Assembly: GCA_019914995.1 (NCBI GenBank)
Contig: CM034127.1
Location: 10,726,001 to 10,790,000, forward strand
DNA from: Acanthochlamys bracteata
Taxonomy: Eukaryota > Streptophyta > Magnoliopsida > Pandanales > Velloziaceae
Direction: 5' to 3'
Length of the DNA stretch: 64,000 nt
Positions 24,401-40,000 of the stretch are shown in pieces. Under the pieces are notes generated by a model. The model did no database searches, was not told where the DNA came from, and worked only from the letters and a program-made list of their open reading frames with translations. Positions within the stretch are counted from its first letter, which is position 1. The number at the start of each line of letters is the position of its first letter. The translations under genes and the position numbers were made by a program.

Positions 24401-27400
24401 ATCAAGAAATGGACTCTAAAAGATTGGAAATTGAAGAGAATAAAATCTAATCGGTGGAGCAGTATAATGAATGGTCGTTTGAGGCTGCTTATATAGTTTG
24501 GTTTATTTTCCTAAAGTTGTTTTTTGAAATTTGTTTTAGAAATAAATTTACTTTTTTATTTAAAAATAATAAAAGTTGTATATATATATATATATATAAT
24601 TATTTATATTTTTTTATATTAAAAAATTTTATAATACTACAAAAAGTTTTTTAAATAAAAAAATAAATACAAATGAAGAAGTACATGAAACATGTACTAC
24701 ATGGTCAAGATTTTATTTAGTTGCCGAATTGCAGTTTGAAATTATTTTTCATTTATTTTTTTCTAATTTTTTATTTATATTTTAAATAAATTTTTATAAT
24801 CTTTATAAAATTTTTAATATTTAAAAATATATAAAAAATTTCTATTTTGTAAAATTTTATGATTATTTATTAAAATTATTTTTTAATAAAAGATAGAATT
24901 TGTATTTTTAAATTTTTTAAAATTTTATTTTAGAAGGATCTTTTTTAAAAAATATTTTCAAACATTTCCATTTTTTTAGCCGTTTTCTTTAATATTTTCT
25001 GTCCTAGCATTAGCCGTTTCTTTAGAAAAAAAATAAAATAAATCCACTAAAGTAATAAGAAATATCCATCAATAGTTCCTAACTCTTCATCTACCTCATG
25101 AATTAATGAGAATGACATTGTTTCTCTTATACAAAAAAAAAAGTATATTAACTTGCTTTAGTTAATTGGTTATGAATTAGCCAATAGGAGAGCTTATGGT
25201 TGATAAGCCCAGATTGAATATGTATATTGTTTAATGAAGTAAATAAGCAATTGGAGATCTTCTTGACATATAAAGACAAAATCTTATGACCTATAATGCA
25301 CCTAGAAATAAATCTTCCTAATTAGTAAGTGATTAGAAGGCTTTAAAAAATGCCATCAAATTGCACCATATGGGATTTATGATTGTTTTATATACATAAG
25401 GAACGCAGATTATGGATTTCTCAATCAATCAAGAAAAATTAGTTAATTAGTTTTAGGTCAATCGATAACTTTTGAGTTATCCCACTAACCTATAACTGTT
25501 TTCTTCTATTTCAAGCCTTGGAGTCGTAGGAAGGGAGGCATGGAAAAAGTGTGAAGATAAAATAATAAAATTATACCGACCTTCTTATGGACATCTTTGA
25601 AACCGTTCATTTTGAAAATGCTCTTTAAATAAAATGCATCTAAACGTTCATTTTATTTACTTAGGAACTAACAAGCAAAAGTTTTGGATAACTATAAAAT
25701 GCATCTAAACGTTATCGTTAAGTGTCATGAAACATTATCGTATTGAGTGAATTTGGTGGAAGAAAGGTTTTATCTTGAGATAATGGTGGAAAAGTTTTTG
25801 GGGAATATCCATTACTATGAAAGTTTATTATACAAGTTGACTAACTTTCAATTATGCTAGCTCCATTTTAGGACTATGAGATCATCGTGTAACTAAAAAT
25901 TCAATTCGTAGAATTAATATGGTACATTTAAGAAAATTTCCTACTAAGTTTTTAATGGTGGAGCAGAGCACGTATATACATAACCACAGCTGCACAGCAA
26001 TGATTTTCTTAACTTTAAACAATAGTGTGTAAAATCAGATCTGCATAGTAAAATAATTGAACAACATATTAAAAATTAATATTTTTTATCTATAAATACA
26101 TAATTATTATAACACTCAATTAATATGAAATTATTAAAAAATATAAACCGTTAAACCTACTAAATTAAAATTTATTTGATCTAATCTTTTATGAATTAAT
26201 CGTCTATTTTTAAATTATTTAGTCTATTTTTTATTTAAATAATATTATAGATCTCTATATATTATTAATTCGAATTTTTCTTTAATTTAGAGGTTCAACA
26301 GCATGTATCACGAAAACTATATTGGAAACAATTTTCAGTAATACGGAAAATTACATTGTCGTGTTAGTTGTATGGTTGATCATTGTATTGAAAAAGCGGC
26401 TTATCGGATTTATAAATCTCTCAACCGAGTTTATAATTAAGCCAAATAAGCCTCTTCTACATGTTTTAAGTTGTGTACACACGCGTCTACCAGCAAACAA
26501 ACACTTGGAGCTAAAAAAGTCCAACAAACTTAGGTCCAAAACATCACTCAAATTGTATGGTCATTGTATTATTCCATGGTCTCATATCGACACTCACCCT
26601 TCACACCAGGCGACGTTTCAATCAATTGGATTTCGTTGTCCCTTTGGAGATCGACTCCAACTAGTGTTTACTCATATTGACTGAACATAACATGAGATTA
26701 CCCAACCATGAGATTACGACGTCTGGTTTAATTTTAGGTGTATTTACTGTTGGTTCTTTTGGTACATGTACATTAGTTAACGTATTATCATCCGGAAAGT
26801 AACAGGCAATAGCATCTATGAATAGTTTCATTTGCTTCACCTCCCAACTGTTTGGCTAACGTGAAATTAAATTAATGAATATTTTTTATTCATAAATCAA
26901 ATTAATAATTGATATATATATATATAAGTTGATTTTTTAGAATCAAAATTTTGCGCAGTTGTTCGGAATGAATTCCTAAAAGATAGAATTGGAGAAAAAT
27001 GAGTTAAAATTAAGTTTCGATTCTTGAATTTTAGTTGTAGTTGAAGCGTTCGAAGTGAAATTTAAAATAAAATTTAAAATTATAATATAAAATTCGGATA
27101 TTAATAAAAATTAGAAAAATTTGAGTGAACTTGTTCTCTAAACATAAAAAAAAGTTCGGACCAATTGAAATATTTTATAAAATTATATTTGGTACGGCTT
27201 TTATGAATGATTTGTAAACTTTTGAAGACTAAAACGCATAGTATTTTAACTTTTTTATGTTTAAAATATATAAATATTTATATATGATAAATAGTTATAC
27301 ATATAATTTTTGAAAGAAAATATAATAGAATTTTGAATTTTCTTAAAAACTATTCTAAACATATCTTAAGACTAACTTTATATTTAATGGCCCTCATAGA

Positions 27401-27478
27401 TAGTCCTAAGTCTAACACTGGAGTAGGCGGTCTCATCATCGCTCTTACCTCCTGCTAACTTTAGGATTTGAATTCACT

Positions 27479-27691
27479 CAGTGTCCGTTTTTTTAACACC
27501 AAAATCATTTTTCTTTTATTAAAAAATTATTTCTAATTTATTTTTTATTATAAACAGAATATAAAAAATTACTTTAATTTATTTTTCGATATAAAAAATA
27601 TATATCACTTTCAACAACACTATTTTTAACAACTCATCTTTAAAAATTCACTTCCAAAAAATTTAATTTCAAAACCAAAAAAACACATACT
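27479..27691. repeat. MITE-like element
   Basis: The left end gtgtccgtttttttaacacc and the right end, which reads gtatgtgtttttttggtttt on the minus strand, form an imperfect inverted pair. The interior is AT-rich and non-coding. It ends about 340 bp before the NPC1 start codon, so it may lie in the promoter. Confidence 0.45.
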
Positions 27692-28033
27692 CAACCGAAG
27701 AGCTCGCAGTGCTTCCTTTTAATAGAATTGTAATAAGATTTTTGGTATGTTTGCCACCGAATTATGGTAATTATATAATAATACTACAAATACTAACAAA
27801 AGATTTGGTAACAACACAAAATAAATAAATAAATAATAAATTAATTAATTATGAAAAGAATTTCAAAACTTTCTTAATTCTTAATATCTCGATGACGAAA
27901 CATGGGCCCGCTTTAGTCGCCCTATATGTAGCGGCAACAGCAGCACCGCCAAACCACCGCAAGGAACCACTTCCGCTTCTTCCCTTCTTCACTTTTCCAC
28001 TGCTCTCCTGCCGCTGATCGGCGATCTGACATA

Positions 28034-31000
28034 ATGCTTCTCCACGGTTCGTTACCGCCGCTACGACGGCTGCTGTACTTCACTGCTGCTGCGTTTTTGC
28101 TGGTAGGACACTGAACTTTGATGTTTTCTGAAGTTTTGCTTCATACTGGTTTTAACAGTGAAAGCGTGGAGTAGATTGTGGTGTTGAGTTCGTTTGTTTC
28201 ACTCCATACTCTTTCGAGGTTGGTTTTGTTTTGTCAAAGCGTTTTATAATTAAATTAGCGTGTTCGATGATTTTTTGAAATTCTGGATTGTTATTCGTTT
28301 GTCCTGCTAGAAATCAGAGTGGGTTGACAATGTAATTGGAGTGCTTCTGAAGCTCGCTAGATTGATTTTAGCTCGTTTTTTGTTCGTCCTAGCTACTGCT
28401 GGCTTTTTTTATCTCTCTGGATATTTGTCTCATAAATTTGTTCATAAATAGAAATTGTAATTCCCCAATCTTCTCTGTTTGGTTTTGGTCTTCTATACAT
28501 TAATGTATCCAAGCACTAATCTATCCAAGCTCAGCCGAGGATTACTAAGGATTGCTTCGATGTCCTACTTAGATCAGAGAAGGATCATGTTTATATGTTT
28601 TATTATGAAGCATTCACTGCTGCTCGCTGCCTCTGCAACAGCAGCGGTATTAACTCCTTTCTCTCTTTCCTCAAATTTAGTTTTGAATCTCAGTGTATAT
28701 ATCCTGCTATTTTTACTTAACACCTGCAGCGTACCTCTGCTTTAATTGTCTGCTTATACATTTTCAAATGATTATTACAAGTTCATTAGTCGAGTTTGTG
28801 ATTCCCCTTGTTAAAGCGTTAGCTGCGGAAACCTTCCAATGATCAATCGATTGACCGGATAATGTGAAGGCGATTCACCGGAATCCTGCCACATTGTTCT
28901 TTTCAGGTTATCTGTCGCCGCTATACGTGGATCAAAATATTTTTCAAAAATCGCAGAAAAGAAATTTTCTAATCCGGCTGGCGCGAATAGTGTAGCTGAC
29001 GGACTGTGGACCCACCGGTTATAAAAGAATATTATCTAGCTTGGGAAATCAACGATCCTGCTTTATTTACTTTATAGTACCGAACCTCTAGGTTTTAGAT
29101 TTGCAATCAGGACTGTAGTTATCATTTGTTTTCTCAAGTTGTGGTTAGTAGGTATCCTGTTCCGCAAAATCATCTTATAGGCTGTCACGTTTTTCCTGTT
29201 CGCCTCTCTTCCAGTTCGCTCCAGTTCCATTCTACTGCTGTTAGCGGACGACTCCAATGCCGCTCGGCTTCTCACGGTCGTCTCTCTGGAAGCTGCAGCT
29301 AAGTCTTGCCGCCACTCTGCTGCAGGCATGGCATTGCTCCTTAAACCTGTGCTTCCTTAAGCCTGATCACCATCGCATACTGTAGTTTCTTTCCCCTTCA
29401 GTAGTTTGAGAATCAAGCCTTCTTCATTAGTTTCCTCAAAGATAAGGAAACTGGAGACTTCTAAGAGTTCATAGAGGAATTTGCAGTTGAAGAATGGATA
29501 ATATTTTATTTGTGTTATTCTATTTTTCTGATATTGATTGTCTGTGGCAGTTTGTATCTGATGGGCTTAACTGCTCATTTGCGGTTGAGAATTATGAGGA
29601 TCTTTTCTTTATTGTTCTTACAGTGATTTCTTAATTTCATCGTTCTTACAGTGATTTCTTAATTTTCTTCAGTCGTTAGAGGTCATTTTTGTTGATATCT
29701 TGTTAATAGCAGAGTTGATCAAGTAGTGTTCACTACTTGATAGCATTAGTTACGTGCATCTAAGGTTATTGTTTTTAACTTTTCCCTGATTGTTTATTGC
29801 AAAAATGTGATGGAAGTAATTATTTCGCTTTTTTCTCCCAAGTTGGTTTTTATTTTGTAGTGCTTCCTAGTTCCTGCTATACTCTCTCAGGAGCTAGCTT
29901 CTTAGTTGCAGTTTCTTAGTGTGTGATGCTACATCCGAGTTTTGCTGATCTCTATATGGATTTGTAGTAGTGATGAAATTATAACCTTTCATATTGCTTG
30001 TAATCACTCTCATAGAGGTGCTGGCTGGTCAAAATTACATGATCTGTTTCTTGGTGGTACTTAGCAAGCTGAAACTAAGATGCGATCTCAAAAACAAAGT
30101 TAACTTTGCTTAATTTGCTTGATATTCTTCCCCACTGGCTGCAGCTTTTCAGTTGTAGATTTGATATTATTCTATTTGTGGCTTTGATAATTGATTTTTT
30201 TTTTTGTTTTTGTTTGTGAAACTCCATTATATGTCCCACAACAAGTTTTGCTAGATTAATTTAAATGGCTGAGAGCCTCAATTTTTTTGTTTTACAGGTT
30301 TTCCTGTTGCTATGTCCAATAAGTGCTCAGTTCTCTGATTTGCCTGTCAGCATGATAGGTGATTCAACATCTGAGGCAATAGCAAGGTAAGCGTACAACA
30401 TCATTAGTGCTCTATCGTTGGCTTTTTCTAAGCTGCAACCTTTGCTGTTGCACCTAGATATCTGTATCCTCCCAATGAGGCAGTCTAATTTAGATGTGGA
30501 ATCGAAATGCTTATGTTTTTCTTTAAACCACTAATCAATCTACCATAGCCTGGAAGGAAGACAAGTGGGAGTCTCTGTTAGTGCTCACTCCAGTTGCTTT
30601 CTCTTATTGCATAGTTTTATTAGTTTAATGTGGAAATTATTTTCAAGTTCTCTTTTATCCAGGAAAGTATATGCTGAAGGGTATTGCTCAATGTATGGTA
30701 TTTGTCGTAAACGTAGCGACGGGAAAGTTTTAAATTGTCAGAATGCTACCCATTCTGTAAAGGTACTCTGATGAACATTTGTTTGTTTGTTTTCTAAATT
30801 CAGTGAGCTGGAAGTACAGTTATGGTAAAAGATGGGTTTCAACAAGAAAAGTATGATAGAGCATACATATCATTCTTTTATTTTCTGTACATTGTCTTTA
30901 TAGTTGGTGTTGGTGACCGCAAATATAAGTTATTATTATGACATTCTGTGTCACAGCCAGGTGATCTGTTATCATCCAAGATACAGAGCTTGTGTCCAAC

Positions 31001-34000
31001 AATCACGGGTAATGTATGTTGCTCGGCAGATCAGTTTGATACATTGCGGGAACAAGTACAACAGGCAAGATCTCCAACTATAACCAATTCATTTTTCATG
31101 ATGTTTGAATAATTTCAAAATTTGTTCTTTACTTCGTCTTGTCAAGCAAAAACATTGTAACTAATTAGCATGCAAGAGTAGAATCGGTTCATCAAATGAT
31201 TTAAAAAATTTGTTTTGAGCTACTCCTAACTTCCAAATTCTAAAACTTGGATTACATTCTGATATCAAAATGTTAAGTACAGCGTATGATTCCTATGTGT
31301 TGTAAGTGAGCCAAATCGGTCAAACTAGGCCAACTAATTCCTGTTAAAAACCTGTATGATCTCCTGGCTTTAGTTTATCTCAGTGATGTCCTTTTGTTCA
31401 TCCATTCACACCAGTTTCACCAAGTATAGGCAAGTATTTGAAATGGAGTGACTATTTGAGAAAGTAATAGTGGCAGACAAATATGGAAAGGTGAAGCTTA
31501 CAACCCATTTCATAAGCAATTTTTTAGTTATTTTCTCATACAAGATAGGGACTTTGTTCAGTCCCCTTTTCATATGTTAGGGGGACAGGCTCTACAAGTC
31601 CTAGTCAAACTAATTGTACGGTATACTTTGTTTAGCCTTTGAAATCCTGTTTCTTACACCATGTGGTCAGGATATTAAAAAGTATAATTTATGTGCAATT
31701 CGAACATCGGATTTTGGAGCAGTTTTCACTTTAAATTTGCTTATGTATCTTGGTAGCTCTTGGAGTCATTACATCCTACACTTAAATATAGGGTTCGTTG
31801 CATAATTACATGAATAGATATGTTCTGATGAAAACGTTCCACAAAGGTAGGCAAATAAGAGTATGAGAGTGTAGTTATATCTGATATCAAATACATCAGG
31901 CTCAAGCACCTATTATCTGATCAAGCATTGGCCTCATGCTTGACTTGTTTTGGTTATCATTCACTTCGCACAGTCAAACTTATTCACCTTTAAGAGCTTT
32001 ATACATTCGCTGCTGGCTTGCCACACTCAAGAATGCATGTCTGTAAATTTTAAAATGATTGGGTATGAATAATAAATGCTATATCCCCGAATTAACCCTT
32101 TGGGCATGACACACTTAAGACATTTATAACAGATTCTAGAAAATACTGAAGATGTGCTTGATTTTGTAGCTTTTGGGATGCTTACCTCGTTCGTTAGCTG
32201 GAATCTATTGAATACAAATTAGTATTTATAAATACAAATATCTCTAACCCTTTCATAGAGTTTTGGAATTGTCTAAGAAATTTTTGGGTTATAGTGATAT
32301 TTCAACTAAAATGCTAATTTTGTATTCTCTATCCACTGTGTTTGCTATTCAATTCTTTGCTTTTTGTATGTCTATACATTTTTCCTTAATTCTACTTCTG
32401 GTTCCTGTTTTGGCCAATTTTTCAGGCTATTCCTTTGCTTGTAGGATGTCCAGCATGCTTGAGGAACTTCTTAAATCTCTTTTGCGAACTATCATGTTCT
32501 CCAGATCAAAGTCTTTTCATCAATGTGACATCTACAAAGCAGGTTAGTTTTTGTTCCTCTTTGTTCTCGGTAAGAGTAAGGAACAGGTCATGGTCATCAT
32601 AATGCTCTTGCTCTGTAATCCATTGTTTCAGTCTATTGTGCGTTCACTATTTTTCTTTCTTGGCTTATCATATATTCAATGAAAACACAAAGGTCTTTGA
32701 ATGTTATTGATTGAGATGCTCATGAGACAATTAACTGCCATTTTCGTGTATTCATCTCCTAGGTTAACTATAGTATGGCTGTCGATGGCATTGATGTTTT
32801 TGTAAATGAGGCCTACGGGAAAGAGCTATACAATTCATGCAAAGATGTCAAATTTGGAACTACGAACACTCGTGCCATGGATTTTGTGGGTGGTGGAGCA
32901 AAAAGTTATAAAGGTAAATTTTGGCATATGTTTATAAAGGAAGAGGCACCAATGATGTGCTTGATAGCAATATTTGTGTCGTAACATATATATATATCTC
33001 GGATATAGGCACTCTATGTGCTATTACCACAGGTATCTTTGATCACATCTTGTTCCGGATAAATAAAGGCGTAGAGAACAAAAAAAAAAAAAAAGATTTT
33101 TAAAAAAAATTCCAGATTACTTTCTTATTGAATGTTATGCATGTTTTGTTATCTAGGACAGCATTTTGATCCAAGAGTGTTCTCATTACTGTTTTGACAA
33201 TGGTTGGAAGAAAGTCAAAGCATGAAATATTTTCTGTTTCATATTCTCTTTTTCCCCCTTCTAATTAATATACTCTTGTTTATCCTGAGATAAGGACTCT
33301 TTTTTATCATGTTGAGCAACCACTACGCCTCTTTTTTCATGCTTCATGGGAAGTTTTTTACTTGAGTTTCAGTTTGTGAAACTTTACAATGATTGCATAC
33401 TTCTCATTCTAAATGCCTTTCTTCTTTCTTCAATTGCATAAATAATTTACTTTTTGTGTTTGATAGAATGGTTAGCATTTATGGGTCGACAAGCTGGACT
33501 AAATGAGCCTGGCTCACCATACTCAATTTCATTCAGAACAGATGTCCCAAATTCATCTGCAGTAAAGCCAATCAATTCAACAGTTCATTCCTGTGCTGAT
33601 TCTTCACTTGGTTGTTCCTGCGGTGATTGTCCATCTTCTTCAGTGTGTTCCAATTCTCCACCGCCTACTCTGTATGACAAAGGATCCTGTCGAGTCAAAA
33701 TTGGATCATCAAAGGTATCTCAAGCCTAGAATTATGTCACAAAAGATTAAGTAATCTTTTGCTGGTGTAGATCATCATACTATTAGAAGCTATCATAATT
33801 ATGTCAAGAGGCTAGGCTAAACTATTTTCCTTCCTCATTTCCTTTTGAAAAGCATTATTAGTGCTTTGTAGACTTCCAGGGGCCACCATTCGGAATATTA
33901 TTTGGCGTCTTAAAAAAATCAAGGAAAAAAAAATCCATGTTCTCTAGGATTTCAATGATAAAGTTTTTGGTATAGGAATGAAGTTTGAGCAACGTGAAGA

Positions 34001-37000
34001 TATCCATGATCCACATGTAATTTTCTAGTTGGGAAATAGCCAAATCATACGGATTAGTATCTCTGATTGGTGCATGATCTATAGTTCAGATGTTTATAGC
34101 ATGTATGTTTTTCTTATAGGATTTCTATTGTCATACATGCAAAGTATATTTTCATCTTTTTAGTTTGCATAGTTGTGAGTTTTGTTAGTAGAGCTTTATT
34201 AACAATTTGCTTATTTATGTTCTAATCAGTTTTCTGCACAACACTCTTTCTTTGGATTTCTGCAGGTCAAGTGTATCGACTTTTCATTGGTAATTTTGTA
34301 CATTGTCTTAATGCCATCAGTTATAGTAGGGGGATGGCTGCTCAGAAGAAGAAAAAGGACAGGCCTTTCCATGAGGACAAAACCTCTGGTGAATGATAAG
34401 GGAGATACTGAGGTTTATTCTGCTGACAAACAGGAAACTTCTACTTCTCTGACTCAGGTACTTTTTCCTATGCCAATTAAATGTCTTTCCTGTTCTAATA
34501 GTCCTATCATTTTAAACATTTATACAAAGATTTATGAAATAAATGTTTTAAATATTCATAATTATTGAGCTTGGCGATGTCTCATCATTTGTATGGAGTT
34601 TTTCACAACTAGAGTTTGTATTTTGAACAAAAATTTCTCTCAGTAATTCAATCTTAACCATTGTTTCTTTTGCAACACAAAATCAATATCTGATTGTGTC
34701 TAAAGTTTAATGTAGCTGATTAGGAACCTCGACATATTATTACTGCTATTGAACTATATAAAAACTAAAATAAAAAAGGGGAATGGCGTAGTCTTCAGAG
34801 TAGTGAATTTTGTCCTCATCTCCAATATTGCACATCTAGATGTTTTTCGTCAAGATAAGGGCATGTTCTTCAATTGGTTTTATGATTATTGTTTCATGGT
34901 AGCCAGATTTGTTAATGTGATCCATCAGATGTTTTATCATGTTTCTCTTTTTTTTTTTTTTTTGACATTCAGATGTCTAAAGGTGAACCTCCAGAAGTGA
35001 GAATCATGCAACCTTCTGTTGTACAGGGCTTCATAGCTAGTTTCTTCAGGTTTTTCAGATCCAATATCTCCTGATTTTTCTCTTTAAGGACTTGCATAAC
35101 ATTATTTTTCTTATGAATTTGAAGGATGCATGGAGCATTTGTTTCGAGACATCCATCCCTTGTGCTATGTTTATCACTTGCTGTTCCCCTCCTGCTCTGT
35201 ATTGGTCTTGTCCGTTTTAAAGTGGAAACAAGACCTGACAAGGTATTGACTACAGTCAAGCTTTGGGCTCAGTAATGAGTTTCTTGAGTCGTCTCTGTCA
35301 AGTTATTAAATTAATTGGCTCTTCCTATTAAAATATGTGTTTTATGTCATTTGCTAGAACATCTGGCTGGAAATCTTAGTTCTGTGAAATGCCAATTCTG
35401 TTGGCAAACGGTTTAATGTCAACAATAGCTGAACGTTTAGTTATACTTAATCTGCCTAAATCTTAGGATCAGTCAAGTTCACTCTGTTATCTTGTAATTC
35501 CCTAATCTGTTCCACCTATTAGTTTCTCAAGTATCTCGACATATAACTAGTATGAAACTTCGCATCATTGTTCATGAATATATGATTAAGCTAGGATATA
35601 AGTTTTCCTCGACCATCTGTCCTGTAGCCCAAGAGCTCATTTGGCAGTGCTTATCTTCTCCTCTTCTTTTCAACTTTCATTTCACGTTTCCAATAAACCT
35701 TCTAGAACATTCTACCGAAAATTTTAAAAGATTTAGAAGTACAGAAATATTCTATGTCATGAGATCTTGTTATTTCTTATTTTTATTATAATTTGAGATT
35801 AAAAAGTAGAGCTAGCTTTCTAAAAATACCCTTCGTTCTAGAAAAGCTCCTTTTCTAAAAGCACATCTAAACATCCCCTAAGTAGATATAGAAGTTATAG
35901 TTCAAGATTGAAGTGAAGAGTCGATCTGATGAAGTTTCATGGTGCGATTTGAAGTTGGCCTGACAAAGTTCAATGTCTTTCTTTGTGTGTATCTGATATA
36001 TATTTAAGTTTGTCTCATAAAACAAATCGTATATATTTCTACTTACAGTAATAACAAAGCTACCTATGAAAGGCTAGATTTTTGTAAATGTGTGAATCTT
36101 TTTTTTTTGTTTTTGTTTTGATCTGTAAGCATTAACATGTCTCTTCTCTTATAGTGGACTAGAGCTTCCCTGCAGTATGATGCTTAGTTCATTACTTGTC
36201 TTGCAGCTCTGGGTTGGGCCTGGGAGTAGGGCTGCTCAAGAGAAGCAATATTTTGATAGTCAGCTTGCACCTTTCTATAGAATTGAGCAGGTTCAACCCC
36301 AACTCTACTTTCTCTTACTGATTGATGATTAGTGGGATCTAAATGAATTACTAATTAATATGCTGACTTGTTGTGATGTTTTCTTGATAGAGAGCTGGTT
36401 CTAATATTTTTTTCTCCTGTATCATATGGTACAGCTTACTTTTTGTATGCTTGTTCAAATCATGTTGCTTTTTCACTATAGGCATACTAACTTTTCTTCA
36501 CAACACGATATTACCAAGTAATTGCTAGTTGCTTTCTATGACTAGCATGTTTATCTCATACGGAATGCAATATGCAACTTCTATTCCTTATCTTTTTTCT
36601 TTTCAAATACCGAGTTGCATTAGTATCAGAGTTGAAATTCTACCTTGCAGCTTATATTGGCAACTGTTCCAGACTCCAAGAGTGGCATATCACCTGACAT
36701 TGTCACGGACCAAAATATAAAGTTAATGTTTGATATCCAAAAGAAGGTTTGTGATTTGATTTTGAATGAATTTGTGAATATAATAGGCTGATACAGCTAT
36801 AATACCGCACTTGCTTAAACTCTATTATGTCAGATTGATGCACTTCGTGCCAACTATTCTGGGCACCAAGTTTCCCTGCAAGATATTTGTTTGAAGCCAC
36901 TAGGGGATAATTGTGCCAGTCAAAGTATTTTGCAGGTATAGATGCCAGCTCTTACTGTATTACCTGTTCACTTGTACCCAAAGGATTTACCTTTTCTGTA

Positions 37001-40000
37001 TTTTTAAATTTTAGCAAGTCATTTTTAGCTTTAACTTCTTCTTCTAATTACCAACTCTTCATAATATTCTCCTGTATATATCTACTCTATCTATGAAGTA
37101 ACCTGATAGCTTGACCTTGCTGTGGCAATGCCAATGTGCCTATTCAATTGATGGGGCTTTATGTCTTGTTTGGTAACACTAGCGACATTAGATTTAGCTT
37201 GCAGCAAATCCTTGAAACTGAAAATACTATATTTTTGTTAGCTACCTTGTAGCCTACTTTGATATGTCTGCTGCAAACCTCGTCTGCTGGTTGTGGCTTA
37301 TAGCTGCTTAAGAAGCCAGTATAAGCCAGTAGTTGGAAGAAGGAAACTGCAGCTTTCAGAAGCTACGCATATTTAGATCTCCATTTTTTTCGCTTTACGT
37401 ATTATATGAAGGTATAAATTATGTATTACTATTTGCTCATTGCTTTTTATTTCCAAGTTATGTAGTAAGTTGAAAGTGTTTTCTGCTGGTACTTTTTCTC
37501 CACCTAAATTTTAGGCGGATGATACTATTTTTTATAGTATTTAAATGGAATAGATTTCACTTCTCAGATAGAAAGCTTCAAAATTTTGTGCTTTGGTGTG
37601 ATACTGCACGCATACTCTTTCTTGCACTACTTTTTTGGGTAGCTGATCACAACTGCTACTGTATCTTTCTGAATTCCCAACAGAGCACAATATTGTGGCA
37701 CTTTTGGCCATCTAAGTTTTCTTTTCATGAATACACATATTACTCGTTAGAAATAATATATACTCTATTTTACTGGTTAAAAATAAACTCATTAAGATCA
37801 ATTATTTCATGTCTTCTTGTATAGTATTCTTATGCTAGGTCAATCCGTTTATATTTGAACTTACGGATTTGTCTGGCTGTTTAATGATGAATTATTTTGC
37901 GATCAGTATTTTAAGATGGATCCCAATAACTACGACGGCTATGGAGGTGTCGACCACATCAAGTACTGCTTCCAGGTATTGTTTTGGCATGCTTACTTTG
38001 TACAGACTGTTGTATAGTGTTAGACTGTTCTCATGATGATGTATATAGATATTTTTAGCTGGGAGTGCATGCTCAGTTCAATGCTAACTTGGCCTTTCAC
38101 ATGTTTCTACAAAATTGGCCTATCCAAATTTAGCCAAGTTGATGAAAGTTGACTACTAAAAAGTTCAGGTCGCCCTTCTAATGTTTGAGACACATGGGGT
38201 TGATAGCAACAGAAAATCTCTATCATATGATGAAACTAAAACTCAACTTTGTGTATATTTAGCATAATCATAAGAATTTTGGATTATGAACTTCTTATAG
38301 TATCAACTTTAGTCTTCCTTGAGTATGGTTTTAATTGTGCATCATCTATATTGTTTTGTTGGGCCTCCAAGTTACGCTAGGTCAGATTAGTAGCATGAAG
38401 GGCTCGTGACCTTAGTGAAAGACGGGCTAACTAGGTGGGCGAGGCCCGTTAGTAGCATAGGGGCATGAGGGTGGTGCCCGAATGAAGAACGTGCTAGCTA
38501 ATTTAGAAATGAGCCAACAACTTGTCTTGGCTGGGCCAAGTAAGGCAAAGGTTTCGTGGGTTTAACAACTCACATCCTTTAATAGTCCCACATTAGTTGG
38601 ATGCTATAATGGGCATGCGTTTATACGTGAGAGATGCTAATCGCTAAGTGGTTGGGGAATCATTTTAGCTTGGGGATCCGATCCTATATGTTGTCTTTCG
38701 GTTGATGATTAACTGTAAAATATTGATCTTAATCATCATATTTTATGCAGCATTATTCTTCTGAGGTGACATGCCTAAGTGCATTCCAGTCTCCTCTTGA
38801 CCCTGGCACAGTTTTAGGGGGTTTCTCGGGAAGCAACTTCTCAGAGGTACTGCCCCTATCTTATAAAGAAATAAGAACTGACTCTATGCAAAATTCAATA
38901 ATGTTTCGTTCTCTCATGACAGGCTTCTGCGTTCCTAGTAACATATCCTGTTAATAATGAAGTTGAGGTAATTGGTAATGAAAATGCAGAGACTGTGGCC
39001 TGGGAAAATGCCTTTGTTCAGTTAGTAAAGGTTTGTTTGCGTGCTCTCTGCTTTCTGAATTATATTTTCTGAACTGAAATAATACTATATAGATTGAACT
39101 TTTACTACTAGACAATGCCAATAGGTTTTACTAAATTGTTTTTTGTTTGAATGGTTCCTATTTGGGTGGTTACACTGGTTGGTTTCTGCAGTTGGATTCC
39201 TTTTATATCTGATATCATTTCCCTATAGATCGTGGAAAAATGACCATAACAAGCATGCAACTCTAAAGTTAATGTAACAAGAATTACCTTACGGTAACTA
39301 ATGTGCTGGACAGATCGAGTATGCGGTAACTTGATTGAAAAAGAAATCTAGTGAAATTATGCTTACTTTGTAATAGATATTTTTCTGACAATAATAACAA
39401 CTAAGAGTTCCCCTTACAGGTGGGGTTTGAAGACATGAATCCTCGTATGTTATTGTGCTATATGGAAGAAGTATTGAATAATGAGATTGTTTAATGGCAA
39501 GATAGGCCTACATCTCTTCAAAGTGTGCATCTAGGTCTTTAAAATTATTCTTGAAAAGATTTTCAGTTTTATGGAAACTTTCCTAAACGTTGAACTAAAA
39601 TTTTTTTAATCTCATATCTCATAGTGGTGAAATTTCAATAATGCAATACTATTTATATAAATCTCAAGAGGGAGGAAGGGCATAAGTTTCATGAATATCG
39701 AATATCATACTTCTCAATTCTTAAGGGATTCTTTTTCTCCGGTGAATCGATTGATAAGTTTCATGAAAATTTACTCAGGTTATTTGTTTCTTTCTCCAAC
39801 TATAAAAACAAAATTCTTATATAGCTTTTATGTTTTAAATCTCATCATGAGGATGGATCTTTCATTTAAACCTCGGAAAAGTGAATTTCTGGTGTTACTT
39901 CTATGAGACCTTTCCTTGTTTTTAGGCAAATATGTGTGATTATTAATTATTAATTTTGAAACCTTTATAACCCACTTGCATATCAAGGATGAAGTATCAT

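Larger units (their letters stand above)
17736..28033. other. Gene-poor AT-rich intergenic region
   Basis: No protein family recognised on either strand. Open frames are short, start at non-ATG codons or are low-complexity. It holds several AT-rich blocks with the taaattttataaaatattataaaa-type sequence (about 18770-18830, 21300-21370, 22310-22360, 24780-24850), TA microsatellites (24579-24598, 26912-26925), and MITE-like elements near 21205-21422 and 27479-27691. A TATA-like ctataaaag at 23031 has no evident gene after it. The last 140 bp are GC-richer and belong to the NPC1 promoter/5' UTR. Non-coding RNA genes cannot be excluded. Confidence 0.6.

Noticed and set aside
29072..29329. 85-codon minus-strand frame in NPC1 intron 1
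   Set aside because: It reads as a chance frame in a GC-richer patch; no family match and no supporting splice sites.
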